Below are positions 7,075-14,149 of a stretch of 40,669 nucleotides of DNA, one piece after another; position 1 is the first letter of the stretch; every line of letters begins with the position of its first letter. The DNA is from CAYQDR01 sp964416315. Lineage in GTDB: Bacteria; Methylomirabilota; Methylomirabilia; Rokubacteriales; DASRDR01. Location of the stretch: NCBI GenBank assembly GCA_964416315.1, contig CAYQDR010000030.1, positions 1-40,669 of the forward strand, written 5' to 3'. The translations under genes were made by a program, and so were the position numbers. The notes beneath the pieces were generated by a model that saw only the letters and a program-made list of their open reading frames with translations, had not been told where the DNA came from and made no database searches.

Positions 7075-8772
7075 TCACTCCTCGGATTCCTCGTGCGTCA
7101 CCCGGAGCACCTCCTCGATGGTGGTCAGCCCCTGGCAGCACTTCGCCCAGCCGTCCTGGCGCAGCGATGTCATGCCGGCCGCCGCGGCGCGCTGGCGGAC
7201 CTCGTGCCCCGGCGTCTTGCGGAGGGTGAGCGAGCGGAGCTCCTCGGTCATGACGACGAGCTCGTAGACGCCGAAGCGCCCCCGGTAGCCCGTGCCCCGG
7301 CAGTCGTCGCACCCCTTCCCCCGGCGGAGGGTCGCGCCGTGCGGGATTGCCTCCATGCCCATCGCGCGGAGCTCCTTGGGCGCGGGCGTGTAGGGCGCGG
7401 CGCAGGCCGGGCAGATCAGCCGTACGAGGCGCTGGGCCAGGATGCCCTCCAGGACCGAGGCGACGAGGTACGGCTCGACGCCCATGTCGAGGAGGCGCGT
7501 GAGCGCCCCGGGCGCGTCGTTGGTGTGCAGCGTGGAGAAGACGAGGTGCCCGGTGAGCGCGGCATGGATGGCGATGTCCGCGGTCTCCACGTCGCGGATC
7601 TCGCCCACCATGATCACGTCCGGGTCCTGGCGGACGATGTGGCGGAGCCCGGCTGAGAACGTGAGCCCGATCTTCGGCTTGACGTGGATCTGGTTGACCC
7701 CGCGGAGCTGGTACTCGACCGGGTCCTCGATCGTGATGATCTTCTTGCCCGGCGAGTTGATCTTGTCGAGAGAGGCGTAGAGCGTCGTCGTCTTCCCCGA
7801 GCCGGTCGGTCCGGTGACGAGCAGCATGCCGTGCGGCAATCCGATGAGCCGCTCCATCTGCCGCTGGGTCCGCGGGTCCATCCCGAGGCGGTCGAGCGGC
7901 ATCAGGATGGCGGCGCGGTCGAGGAGCCGCATGACGATGCTCTCTCCGTGGATCGTCGGGATCGTGGAGACGCGGACGTCGAGCCGCCGCCCCTGGAGGT
8001 TCATCCGGATCCGCCCGTCCTGCGGCAGCCGGCGCTCCGCGATGTTGAGCTCGGCCATGATCTTGATGCGGGAGGTCACCGCGGCCTTGAGCCGGCGGGG
8101 CGGGGTTTCGGCGTCGAAGAGCACGCCGTCGATCCGATACCGGACGCGGAGGGTGTCCTCGAAGGGTTCGATGTGGATGTCGGAGGCGTCGGCCCCCACG
8201 GCGTTCTCGATGAGGAGGTTGACGAGCCGCACCACCGGGGCGTCGAACGCCATGTCCCGGAGCGAGTTCACGTCCTCGCCGCCGGCCTCGTCCTCCGCGG
8301 CCTCCTCGTCGCGGATCGTCTCGATCACCTTCTGGACGGCCGTGGAGCCGCTGCCGAAGTACCGCTCGATGGCCTCCACGATCGCCGCCTCGGCCGCCAC
8401 CGCGACGCGCACGTCCACGCCGAGCACGCCGCGCAGGTCGTCCGTCGCCGTCGGATCGGAGGGGTCGGCGCAGGCGATCAGGAGGACGCCGTTCTCGAGC
8501 GAGAGCGGGCAGAAGCGGTACTGGCGCATGTACTGCGGCGAGAGGCTCCGCAGGAAGGGTGGGCTCGTCGGGAACTCCTCCCGGCCGACATAGGGCAGCT
8601 CGAGGTGGCGCGCGAGGGCTCGGGCGAGCTCCTCCGCGGAGCAGTACCCGAGCCGGACGACCGCCTCGGTGAGCCGCTCCCCGGTCGCCTGCTGCCGCTC
8701 CTGGGCGCGGGCCAGCTCGGGCTCGGTCAGGAGCCCGGCAGCCGTCAGCCACTGGCCGAACTGGGTGTCCAC
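7075..8772 (-). CDS. gspE: Type II secretion assembly ATPase GspE
   Basis: 565 residues. An N-terminal MshEN/GspE-N domain (about 1-140) is followed by the secretion ATPase core with Walker A GPTGSGKTT (321-329), an Asp-box region (IITIEDPVEYQ), Walker B DVIMVGEIRD (385-394) and a His box (LHTND). A zinc-binding insert has cysteines at 454, 457, 488 and 491. It is a hexameric cytoplasmic ATPase that powers pseudopilus assembly. The start is GTG at 8772 with a good AGGAAAGGGG ribosome-binding site just upstream. It is the first gene of the operon. PilB of type IV pili is similar, but the gspF-M neighbours decide for GspE. Confidence 0.93.
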   Translation of the reverse strand: MDTQFGQWLTAAGLLTEPELARAQERQQATGERLTEAVVRLGYCSAEELARALARHLELPYVGREEFPTSPPFLRSLSPQYMRQYRFCPLSLENGVLLIACADPSDPTATDDLRGVLGVDVRVAVAAEAAIVEAIERYFGSGSTAVQKVIETIRDEEAAEDEAGGEDVNSLRDMAFDAPVVRLVNLLIENAVGADASDIHIEPFEDTLRVRYRIDGVLFDAETPPRRLKAAVTSRIKIMAELNIAERRLPQDGRIRMNLQGRRLDVRVSTIPTIHGESIVMRLLDRAAILMPLDRLGMDPRTQRQMERLIGLPHGMLLVTGPTGSGKTTTLYASLDKINSPGKKIITIEDPVEYQLRGVNQIHVKPKIGLTFSAGLRHIVRQDPDVIMVGEIRDVETADIAIHAALTGHLVFSTLHTNDAPGALTRLLDMGVEPYLVASVLEGILAQRLVRLICPACAAPYTPAPKELRAMGMEAIPHGATLRRGKGCDDCRGTGYRGRFGVYELVVMTEELRSLTLRKTPGHEVRQRAAAAGMTSLRQDGWAKCCQGLTTIEEVLRVTHEESEE

Positions 8773-8830
8773 GGTTGGCCCCTTTCCTACTCGGTAGCCG
8801 GATTACCGGGAAAAACTCAAGTACGTAGTT

Positions 8831-8859
8831 ACCTTACCGGAGCCGCGCCGCGGTGACAA
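8831..8859 (-). promoter_or_regulatory. Putative sigma70-type promoter of the gsp operon
   Basis: On the minus strand a TTGTCA (8859-8854) is separated by exactly 17 bases from TAAGGT (8836-8831), a plausible -35/-10 pair about 60 bases upstream of the gspE start. TTACCGG occurs twice nearby (8803-8809 and 8834-8840), the second copy overlapping the -10, so it could be a regulator half-site. Assigned by eye only. Confidence 0.4.
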
Positions 8860-8870
8860 GAAAACTTCCA

Positions 8871-8907
8871 TTGACACGGGGTCGTTCATGTTTGCAAACT
8901 GTTTGCA
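8871..8907 (+). promoter_or_regulatory. Promoter and Zur/Fur-type operator of the regulator-znu operon
   Basis: A perfect TTGACA (8871-8876) is followed by a 7-1-7 palindrome, TGCAAAC-T-GTTTGCA, at 8893-8907. The palindrome ends three bases before the regulator's ATG and also contains the overlapping perfect palindrome GTTTGCAAAC (8890-8899). The 7-1-7 geometry matches Fur/Zur operators, although the bases differ from the E. coli consensus. The best -10 (CAAACT, 8895-8900, 18-base spacing) lies inside the palindrome, so binding should block the polymerase. There is no Shine-Dalgarno between operator and ATG, so the mRNA may be leaderless. Autorepression and control of the zinc importer are inferred. 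Confidence 0.6.
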
Positions 8908-8910
8908 GTC

Positions 8911-9369
8911 ATGGCTGAGCGCCGGGTCGCGGAGCTCGATCGGATCCGGGGGCTCCTCCAGGCCGCCGGCCACGCCTGGACGCGCCCGCGGTCGGCCGTT
9001 CTCCAGGTGCTGGTGACCGGCGCCACCCCGCTGAAGGTCGAAGAGATCCACGACCGGCTCAGCCGGCGGCCGGGTGGGCGCGGGATCAACCTGTCCTCAG
9101 TGTACCGCACCCTGAACCTCCTCCACGCGCTCGGGGTCGTGCGCCGGGTCCAGCTCGGCGACGGCGCGTACCGCTTCGAGCTCGCGGAGGGCTACCGGGC
9201 CCACCACCACCACCTGGTCTGCGAGGCCTGCGGGCGGATCGAAGACGTGCGGCAATGCCCCGTGGAAGGGGCCGACCTAGGGGTCACGGTGCGTTCGCAC
9301 TCGCTGGAGCTCCTGGGCGTCTGTCGGAGCTGCGCGCCGCAGGGGACGCGCGGGGGTGTCCACGCATGA
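8911..9369 (+). CDS. zur: Fur-family metalloregulator, probably Zur
   Basis: 152 residues, the normal Fur size. An N-terminal winged helix (with INLSSVYRTLNLLHALGVV as the recognition region) is followed by a metal-binding dimerisation domain. That domain has a four-histidine run (98-101) just before CEAC (Cys104, Cys107) and a second pair CRSC (Cys138, Cys141), a complete structural zinc site. Its stop overlaps the start of a ZnuA-type gene (ATGA), so it is cotranscribed with a zinc/manganese importer. This argues for Zur over Fur or PerR; metal choice cannot be read from sequence. It is preceded by a palindromic operator that probably mediates autorepression. Confidence 0.82.
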   Translation: MAERRVAELDRIRGLLQAAGHAWTRPRSAVLQVLVTGATPLKVEEIHDRLSRRPGGRGINLSSVYRTLNLLHALGVVRRVQLGDGAYRFELAEGYRAHHHHLVCEACGRIEDVRQCPVEGADLGVTVRSHSLELLGVCRSCAPQGTRGGVHA

Positions 9370-10313
9370 TCCCGCGCGGGACCTGGCTCGTCGCGCTGGT
9401 GGCGCTGGCGGCGGTAGGCTGCGGCCAGGGCGCGCCGACATCCGCGAAGCCGCTGGTGGTGGCGACCTTCTACCCCCTGTACGAGTTCTCGCGGCAGGTC
9501 GCGGGCGATCGGGCCGAGGTCGTTTCCCTGGTCCCGAACGGCGTCGAGCCGCATGACTGGGAGCCGTCGCCGTCGGACGTGGCGCGGGTTCAGAAGGCTC
9601 GGCTCTTCGTTTACAACGGCTCGGGCTTCGAGCCTTGGGTGGAACGGCTCCTCGCCGACGTTCAGAAGGTGCATCCTCTCGTGGTGAACGCGACCGAGGG
9701 CCTCGCGCTGATGGCGGCCGATCTGCCGCGGCACGACCGCGAAGGCGATCCACACGAGCCCCGGGCGAAGGGAGGCGGATCAGCACCCCTCGATCCGCAC
9801 GTGTGGCTGGACCCCGTGCTGGCGCAGGCCCAGGTGGACCGGATCCGGATGGCGCTCGAGAAGCTCGATTCCGAAGGCGCCGCCATGTATGTCGACAACG
9901 CGCGCAGGTTCACCGCACGGCTCGCCGAGTTGGACGCCGCGTTCGAGCGCGGGCTTCGGCAGTGCGCGCGCCGGGACATCGTGGTCTCGCACGCGGCCTT
10001 CAACTACCTGGCCCGGCGCTATCACCTGACCGTGGTCCCGGTGATGGGCCTCACCCCCGAGTCGGAGCCCAGCCCAGCCCAGATGGCGGCCATCGTGCGG
10101 TTCGCACGCCGCCAGAAGGTTCAGTACATCTTCTTCGAGACTCTGGTGAACCCGAAGCTGGCCGAGACCCTTGCTCGCGAAGTCGGTGCCAGAACCCTGA
10201 TCCTGAATCCGGTCGAAGGACTGACGCGGGAGGAGGAAGCCGCCGGGAAGGACTACGTGGCGTTGATGGAGGGGAATCTCAGGAACCTCCGCATCGGGCT
10301 CGACTGCCGATGA
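9366..10313 (+). CDS. znuA: Metal ABC transporter substrate-binding lipoprotein (ZnuA-type)
   Basis: 315 residues of the cluster A-I metal-binding family. A lipobox (LAAVGC, Cys19) anchors it to a membrane. Expected metal ligands are present: His63 in EPHDWE, His145 in DPHVWLDP, His209 in SHAAFNY and acidic Glu258 in FFETLVNP. A His/Asp/Glu loop (about 123-136) precedes the second ligand, as in zinc-specific ZnuA. The start ATG at 9366 overlaps the regulator's stop; the frame open upstream is regulator shadow. With znuC and znuB it forms a complete importer. Zinc is likeliest given the loop and the adjacent Zur-like regulator; manganese is the alternative. Confidence 0.85.
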   Translation: MIPRGTWLVALVALAAVGCGQGAPTSAKPLVVATFYPLYEFSRQVAGDRAEVVSLVPNGVEPHDWEPSPSDVARVQKARLFVYNGSGFEPWVERLLADVQKVHPLVVNATEGLALMAADLPRHDREGDPHEPRAKGGGSAPLDPHVWLDPVLAQAQVDRIRMALEKLDSEGAAMYVDNARRFTARLAELDAAFERGLRQCARRDIVVSHAAFNYLARRYHLTVVPVMGLTPESEPSPAQMAAIVRFARRQKVQYIFFETLVNPKLAETLAREVGARTLILNPVEGLTREEEAAGKDYVALMEGNLRNLRIGLDCR

Positions 10314-11059
10314 GACCGGTCGTCGAGCTCGAGGGCGTCGGCTTCAGCTACGGGCAAGTCCGCGTCCTCGATGACATCACCCTGTCGGTACAGCCGGGCG
10401 ACTTCCTCGGCATCATCGGCCCCAACGGGTCGGGGAAGACGACGCTGCTCCGGATCTTGCTCGGGCTCCTGCCCCCGGCCACCGGCGTCGTGCGCCTCTT
10501 CGGGAAACCACCGGCCGCCTTCCGCGATTGGGGGCGTCTCGGGTACGTGCCACAGCGGGCCACGCTCGACCCGGCGCTGCCGATCACTGTCCGCGAGGTC
10601 GTCGGGACTGGCCTCGTCGCGACCCTCGCGCCCTTCGGGCGCGTCGGCGCCCCGGAGCGGGCGCGTGTGAGCGAGGCGCTGGAGCGCGTCGGGGTCGCGG
10701 AGTACGCCGCGGCGCGGATCGGCACCCTGTCCACGGGGCAGCAGCAGCGGGTCCTCATCGCCCGCGCCCTCGTGTCCGATCCGGAGCTCTTGATTCTGGA
10801 CGAGCCGACGGGTGGGGTGGATCCTGAGGTCCAGGGGAGCTTCTACGCCCTCCTCCGCCACCTCAACCGCGAGCGAGACGTCACGCTGATTCTCGTGAGC
10901 CACGACATCGGCGTCGTGGCCCGGGAGGTGACGAAGCTCGCCTGCCTGAACCGAAGGCTCGTCTACCACGGCCGGCCGGAAGAGTTCCTGAGCGACACGA
11001 GCGCGCTGACGGCCCTTTACGGCCCGTCGATGCGCGTGGTGACGCACGAGCACTCCTAG
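10310..11059 (+). CDS. znuC: Metal ABC transporter ATPase (ZnuC-type)
   Basis: 249 residues with Walker A GPNGSGKTT, signature LSTGQQQR, Walker B LLILDEPTGG and switch His (VSHDIG). The signature LSTGQ differs from the usual LSGGQ, a substitution tolerated in this class. It starts with ATG at 10310, overlapping the znuA stop by four bases, and is followed four bases later by the permease. It is the cytoplasmic motor of the zinc/manganese importer. Confidence 0.88.
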   Translation: MRPVVELEGVGFSYGQVRVLDDITLSVQPGDFLGIIGPNGSGKTTLLRILLGLLPPATGVVRLFGKPPAAFRDWGRLGYVPQRATLDPALPITVREVVGTGLVATLAPFGRVGAPERARVSEALERVGVAEYAAARIGTLSTGQQQRVLIARALVSDPELLILDEPTGGVDPEVQGSFYALLRHLNRERDVTLILVSHDIGVVAREVTKLACLNRRLVYHGRPEEFLSDTSALTALYGPSMRVVTHEHS

Positions 11060-11063
11060 CGCG

Positions 11064-11897
11064 ATGCTGCCAGAGTTCGTCGAATACAGCTTCATGCACC
11101 GCGCCTTCGTCGTCGGTGCGGTGACCGCTGTCATCTGTCCCGCCATCGGGGTGTTCCTGATTCCTCGACGGCTCTCCCTCATCGCCGATACCCTGGCGCA
11201 CACCGCGCTGGCCGGGGTCGCCCTGGGCCTCCTGCTCGGGGTCTCCCCCGTGCTCGGCGCCCTGGCGGTGACGGTGACGGGGGCTCTGGCGATCGAGCGG
11301 CTGCGGGCGAGGGGCGCGTTACAGGGGGATGCGGCGCTGGCCGTTTTCCTGTCCGGGGGATTTGCCCTCGCCGTGGTCTTGATCAGCCTTGCGGGGGGAT
11401 TCAACGCCGATCTCTTCGCCGTCCTTTTTGGCAGCATCCTGACCGTGAGCCCAGGGGACGTGTGGCTGATCCTGGGCCTCGGTGCGCTGGTCGGAGCGAC
11501 CATCGCGGCCTTCTTCCCGCGACTCCTGGTCATCACCCTGAACGAGGACCTTGCGCGCACCAGCGGGGTGCAGGTCTCGGCGCTGAATCTGGTCCTCACC
11601 ATCCTCACGGCGCTGACGACGGTCGTGGGCATGCGCATGGTGGGCGTGCTGCTCGTCAGCGCCATGATCGTTATCCCGACACTCACAGGATTCGCGCTGG
11701 GGCGGAGCTTCCACCACGCCATGGCGATCGCGATCGCCACGGGGCTGGCTTCAGTCGGTGCCGGTCTCATCGCCGCCTACTACCTCCGGCTCGCCGCGGG
11801 CGGGGCGATCGTCCTGACGGCGCTTCTTTTCTTCGCCGCCGCCTCCCTGCTCCGCCGCGTCGCCGGTGGGAGCGCCGCACCCTCGGACCGCTCCTGA
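11064..11897 (+). CDS. znuB: Metal ABC transporter permease (ZnuB-type)
   Basis: 277 residues with about eight hydrophobic membrane segments, the size and pattern of the ABC-3 permease family. Family stretches include LSLIADTLAHTALAGVALGLL near the N-terminus and VGMRMVGVLLVSAMIVIP in the C-terminal half. It forms the inner-membrane channel of the importer with the upstream ZnuA and ZnuC. It is the last intact gene of the operon. Confidence 0.88.
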   Translation: MLPEFVEYSFMHRAFVVGAVTAVICPAIGVFLIPRRLSLIADTLAHTALAGVALGLLLGVSPVLGALAVTVTGALAIERLRARGALQGDAALAVFLSGGFALAVVLISLAGGFNADLFAVLFGSILTVSPGDVWLILGLGALVGATIAAFFPRLLVITLNEDLARTSGVQVSALNLVLTILTALTTVVGMRMVGVLLVSAMIVIPTLTGFALGRSFHHAMAIAIATGLASVGAGLIAAYYLRLAAGGAIVLTALLFFAAASLLRRVAGGSAAPSDRS

Positions 11898-11923
11898 CGG
11901 GGCCGCCGCCCGGCCGTCTTGGC

Positions 11924-12292
11924 GTGCGCGTCGTCGTCGAGGGCGTCTCCAAGACCTTTGCGGCCCGCGACGGGCGCGAGATCGAGGCCCTGCACGACGT
12001 CTCGCTGGCCGTCGAGGGCGGCGAGTTCATCACGGTGCTCGGCCCCTCCGGCCGCGGGAAGTCCACGCTCCTCCACATCCTCGCGGGGCTGATCCCCCCG
12101 ACGCGCGGCCGCGTCGTCTTCCAGGGGGTCCTCGAGGGGACGCCGCTCGCCTCGATCGTGTTCCAGGAGCACGCGCTGTTCCCGTGGCGGACCGTCCTCG
12201 GCAACGTCGTGTTCGGGCTCGAGGTCCGGGGCGTGCCCCCGGCCGAGCGCCGCGGGAGGACTTCCGGGGGTAGGGCCGAGGGCGGACCCTGA
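11924..12292 (+). pseudogene. Truncated nitrate/sulfonate-type ABC transporter ATPase
   Basis: 122 residues from GTG at 11924, 26 bases after znuB. It matches the N-terminal half of TauB/SsuB-class ATPases: Walker A as GPSGRGKST (usually GPSGCGKST) and a Q-loop region VFQEHALFPWRTVLGNVVFGLE. After the VPPAERR point, where family members continue into the helical and signature domains, it turns into a Gly/Arg tail and stops. Signature, Walker B and switch His are missing, so it cannot be a working ATPase. No partner permease or binding protein is nearby. It is probably the remnant of a transporter lost by deletion. Confidence 0.7.
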
Positions 12293-12324
12293 CGCCTCGC
12301 TCGATCCCTGCGGGGAGAGACTGT

Positions 12325-12837
12325 ATGGGACGTTCCACACGCCGACGACTGGCCGCCGTCGTCCTTGCGATCCTCCTGGCCGGCTGCGACGGAGACGATG
12401 GCGGAGACGCTGGAACGGATCCCAATGCCCCGGTGATCTCGAGCCTCAGCGGGGCATTCCAGGCCGGGAGCTGCCTGCTCGGCGGCTCGACCGGGACGCC
12501 GCGTCTTCTCACCCTCGACTACGCCGACGCCGACGGCAACGTGAGCGGCGGAAGGCTGCGCGTCACCGCGACGTTCAGGCCCGACGCATCGTCGGTCACC
12601 GCGGAATTCGGCGTCCCTTCCGACGACGTCGTCGTCACCGGCACGGTCCAAGGTCAGGTCCGGCTCAGCGCCTGTGTCCTGTTCGGGTCTTTTACGGAGC
12701 TCACGGAAGACGTGGTCTTGGTCGACGCTTCGGACAAGAAGTCGAACGCGCTCTCCATCACATCGCCCCGCCCCGCAGGGGCACCGGAGGTATCGAGGTC
12801 GGCGCGCGGGTCCGCCTACGGCGGCTCGGCGCGCTGA
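12325..12837 (+). CDS. Predicted lipoprotein of unknown function
   Basis: 170 residues, not recognised. A basic N-terminus, hydrophobic core and lipobox LLAGC (Cys21) are followed by an acidic Asp/Gly linker. A beta-rich domain at about 37-145 resembles an immunoglobulin-like or calcium-binding extracellular fold (LDYADADGNVSGG). The ribosome-binding site GGGGAGAG lies just upstream of the ATG. The last ~25 residues are Arg/Ser/Gly-rich and may be a late frameshift or simply disordered. It sits alone between the ABC-ATPase remnant and the receiver-domain gene. Confidence 0.6.
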   Translation: MGRSTRRRLAAVVLAILLAGCDGDDGGDAGTDPNAPVISSLSGAFQAGSCLLGGSTGTPRLLTLDYADADGNVSGGRLRVTATFRPDASSVTAEFGVPSDDVVVTGTVQGQVRLSACVLFGSFTELTEDVVLVDASDKKSNALSITSPRPAGAPEVSRSARGSAYGGSAR

Positions 12838-13020
12838 CACGCGACGGTCGCTCGGCCCACGCCCATCGAGTCTCGTGCCGGCAAGTGCGTGCCCACGGCA
12901 TGGTCGGCTTCTGGCCAGCCGACCCCCCCTCCGCTCACCCGCGCGGCCGGGGAATCTCCTGACGGCGCGCCTGGTTGGGCGCGTGGCGTCGGCCTTGCAG
13001 CCCGGATGGAGGAGGCAACC

Positions 13021-13524
13021 ATGAGCCTCTCGTGGGTGGTCGTGGTGTTGGTCGGGGTGCTGGCGGCGCTCGCGCTGGGGCCGACGCCCATCCGCGCCTG
13101 GCTGACTCACCATCGCGCGCGGGTGCTGGTCATCGCCGAGTTCGAGCCCCACCTCGACCTGCTCGTCGCGACCCTCCGGCGAGCCGGGTACCGCCCGCGG
13201 GGCTGCCACCCGCGTGGCGCCATCGACCTGCTCCGGCGCGGCGCGTACCCGATCGTCGTGAGCGGTCTCATGATGCCGTACCTGTCCGGGTCCGAGCTCC
13301 TCGCGGCCACGCGCGCGCTGTCGCCGTGCCCGCAGGTCGTCCTCCTCACCGGCGACCCGGCGGGCGACGCCGCCGGGGAGGCGATCCGTCGCGGCGCGTG
13401 CGCCGTCGTGGACAAGCGCTCGATGGGTGATCTCCGCCGGGCGGCGCACGGCGCGTTTGCCCGGGCCTTCGGCGCGCGCCGCGCGTCTCGCGCGCCCGTT
13501 CCCGTCCCCGTCCGCGTCCGGTAG
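13021..13524 (+). CDS. Membrane-tethered, degenerate response-regulator receiver protein
   Basis: 167 residues. An N-terminal membrane helix (about 4-20) is joined to a CheY-like receiver domain (about 33-150): beta-1 VLVIAE, then VVSGLMMP, VVLLTGD and VVDKRS. In ordinary receivers the phosphorylated Asp falls just before the LMMP-type motif; here that position is Ser81. The Mg-binding acidic pair is Glu40/Glu42, while Thr110 and Lys132 are kept. Phosphorylation is therefore unlikely and it may act as a constitutive protein-interaction module. No output domain follows. ATG at 13021 has a good GGAGG site. No kinase lies in the window. Confidence 0.65.
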   Translation: MSLSWVVVVLVGVLAALALGPTPIRAWLTHHRARVLVIAEFEPHLDLLVATLRRAGYRPRGCHPRGAIDLLRRGAYPIVVSGLMMPYLSGSELLAATRALSPCPQVVLLTGDPAGDAAGEAIRRGACAVVDKRSMGDLRRAAHGAFARAFGARRASRAPVPVPVRVR

Positions 13525-13646
13525 TCGCTCCCCCGCGGCCGCCCCCGTTCCCTTCGGCCGGTTCCGTCCCGCCGCCCGCTCCCTCCGCGACCGACCGGGA
13601 TCGCGCCCCGAGTGTGCTAGATTTCAGCGGGGAGGTGACTCGCGCG

Positions 13647-14090
13647 ATGAAGGCCATCCTGGTCCTCCACGGCCCGAACCTGAACCTGCTCGGGCAGCGG
13701 GAGACGGGCGTGTACGGGAAGCTGACGCTCGTCGAAGTGGACGCGGCCATCGCTCAGCACGCCGCCGCCCGCGGCGTGTCGCTCGAGTGCCGGCAGTCCA
13801 ACCACGAGGGCGTGCTGGTCGAGGCGATCCAGAAAGCGCCCGAGCAGGGCTTCGACGCCATCGTCATCAACCCGGGCGCCTTCACCCACTACTCCTACGC
13901 GCTCCGCGACGCGATCGCGGCGGTCGGGATCCCCGTCGTCGAGGTCCACCTCTCCAACATCCACGCGCGGGAGGGGTTCCGGCACACCTCGGTGACCGCG
14001 GCCGTCTGCCGCGGTCAGATCTCCGGGTTCGGCCTGGAGAGCTACCTCCTGGGCCTGGATGCCGCGCTCGCCTGCCTCGGCGGGCGGTGA
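13647..14090 (+). CDS. aroQ: 3-dehydroquinate dehydratase, type II
   Basis: 147 residues, standard for the dodecameric type II enzyme that dehydrates 3-dehydroquinate to 3-dehydroshikimate in the shikimate pathway. The hallmark N-terminus HGPNLNLLGQRE (Arg18), catalytic Tyr23, the NPGAFTHYSYAL loop and the EVHLSNIHARE stretch with the catalytic His are all present. The ATG at 13647 follows a GGGGAGGTGA ribosome-binding site. No other shikimate genes are nearby; the ECF sigma gene starts 60 bases on. Confidence 0.95.
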   Translation: MKAILVLHGPNLNLLGQRETGVYGKLTLVEVDAAIAQHAAARGVSLECRQSNHEGVLVEAIQKAPEQGFDAIVINPGAFTHYSYALRDAIAAVGIPVVEVHLSNIHAREGFRHTSVTAAVCRGQISGFGLESYLLGLDAALACLGGR

Positions 14091-14149
14091 ATGCCCCGCC
14101 CCCTGGGGCGGTCTGACAGGGCAGGGACCGAGCTGCGCGGAGCCGCGCC

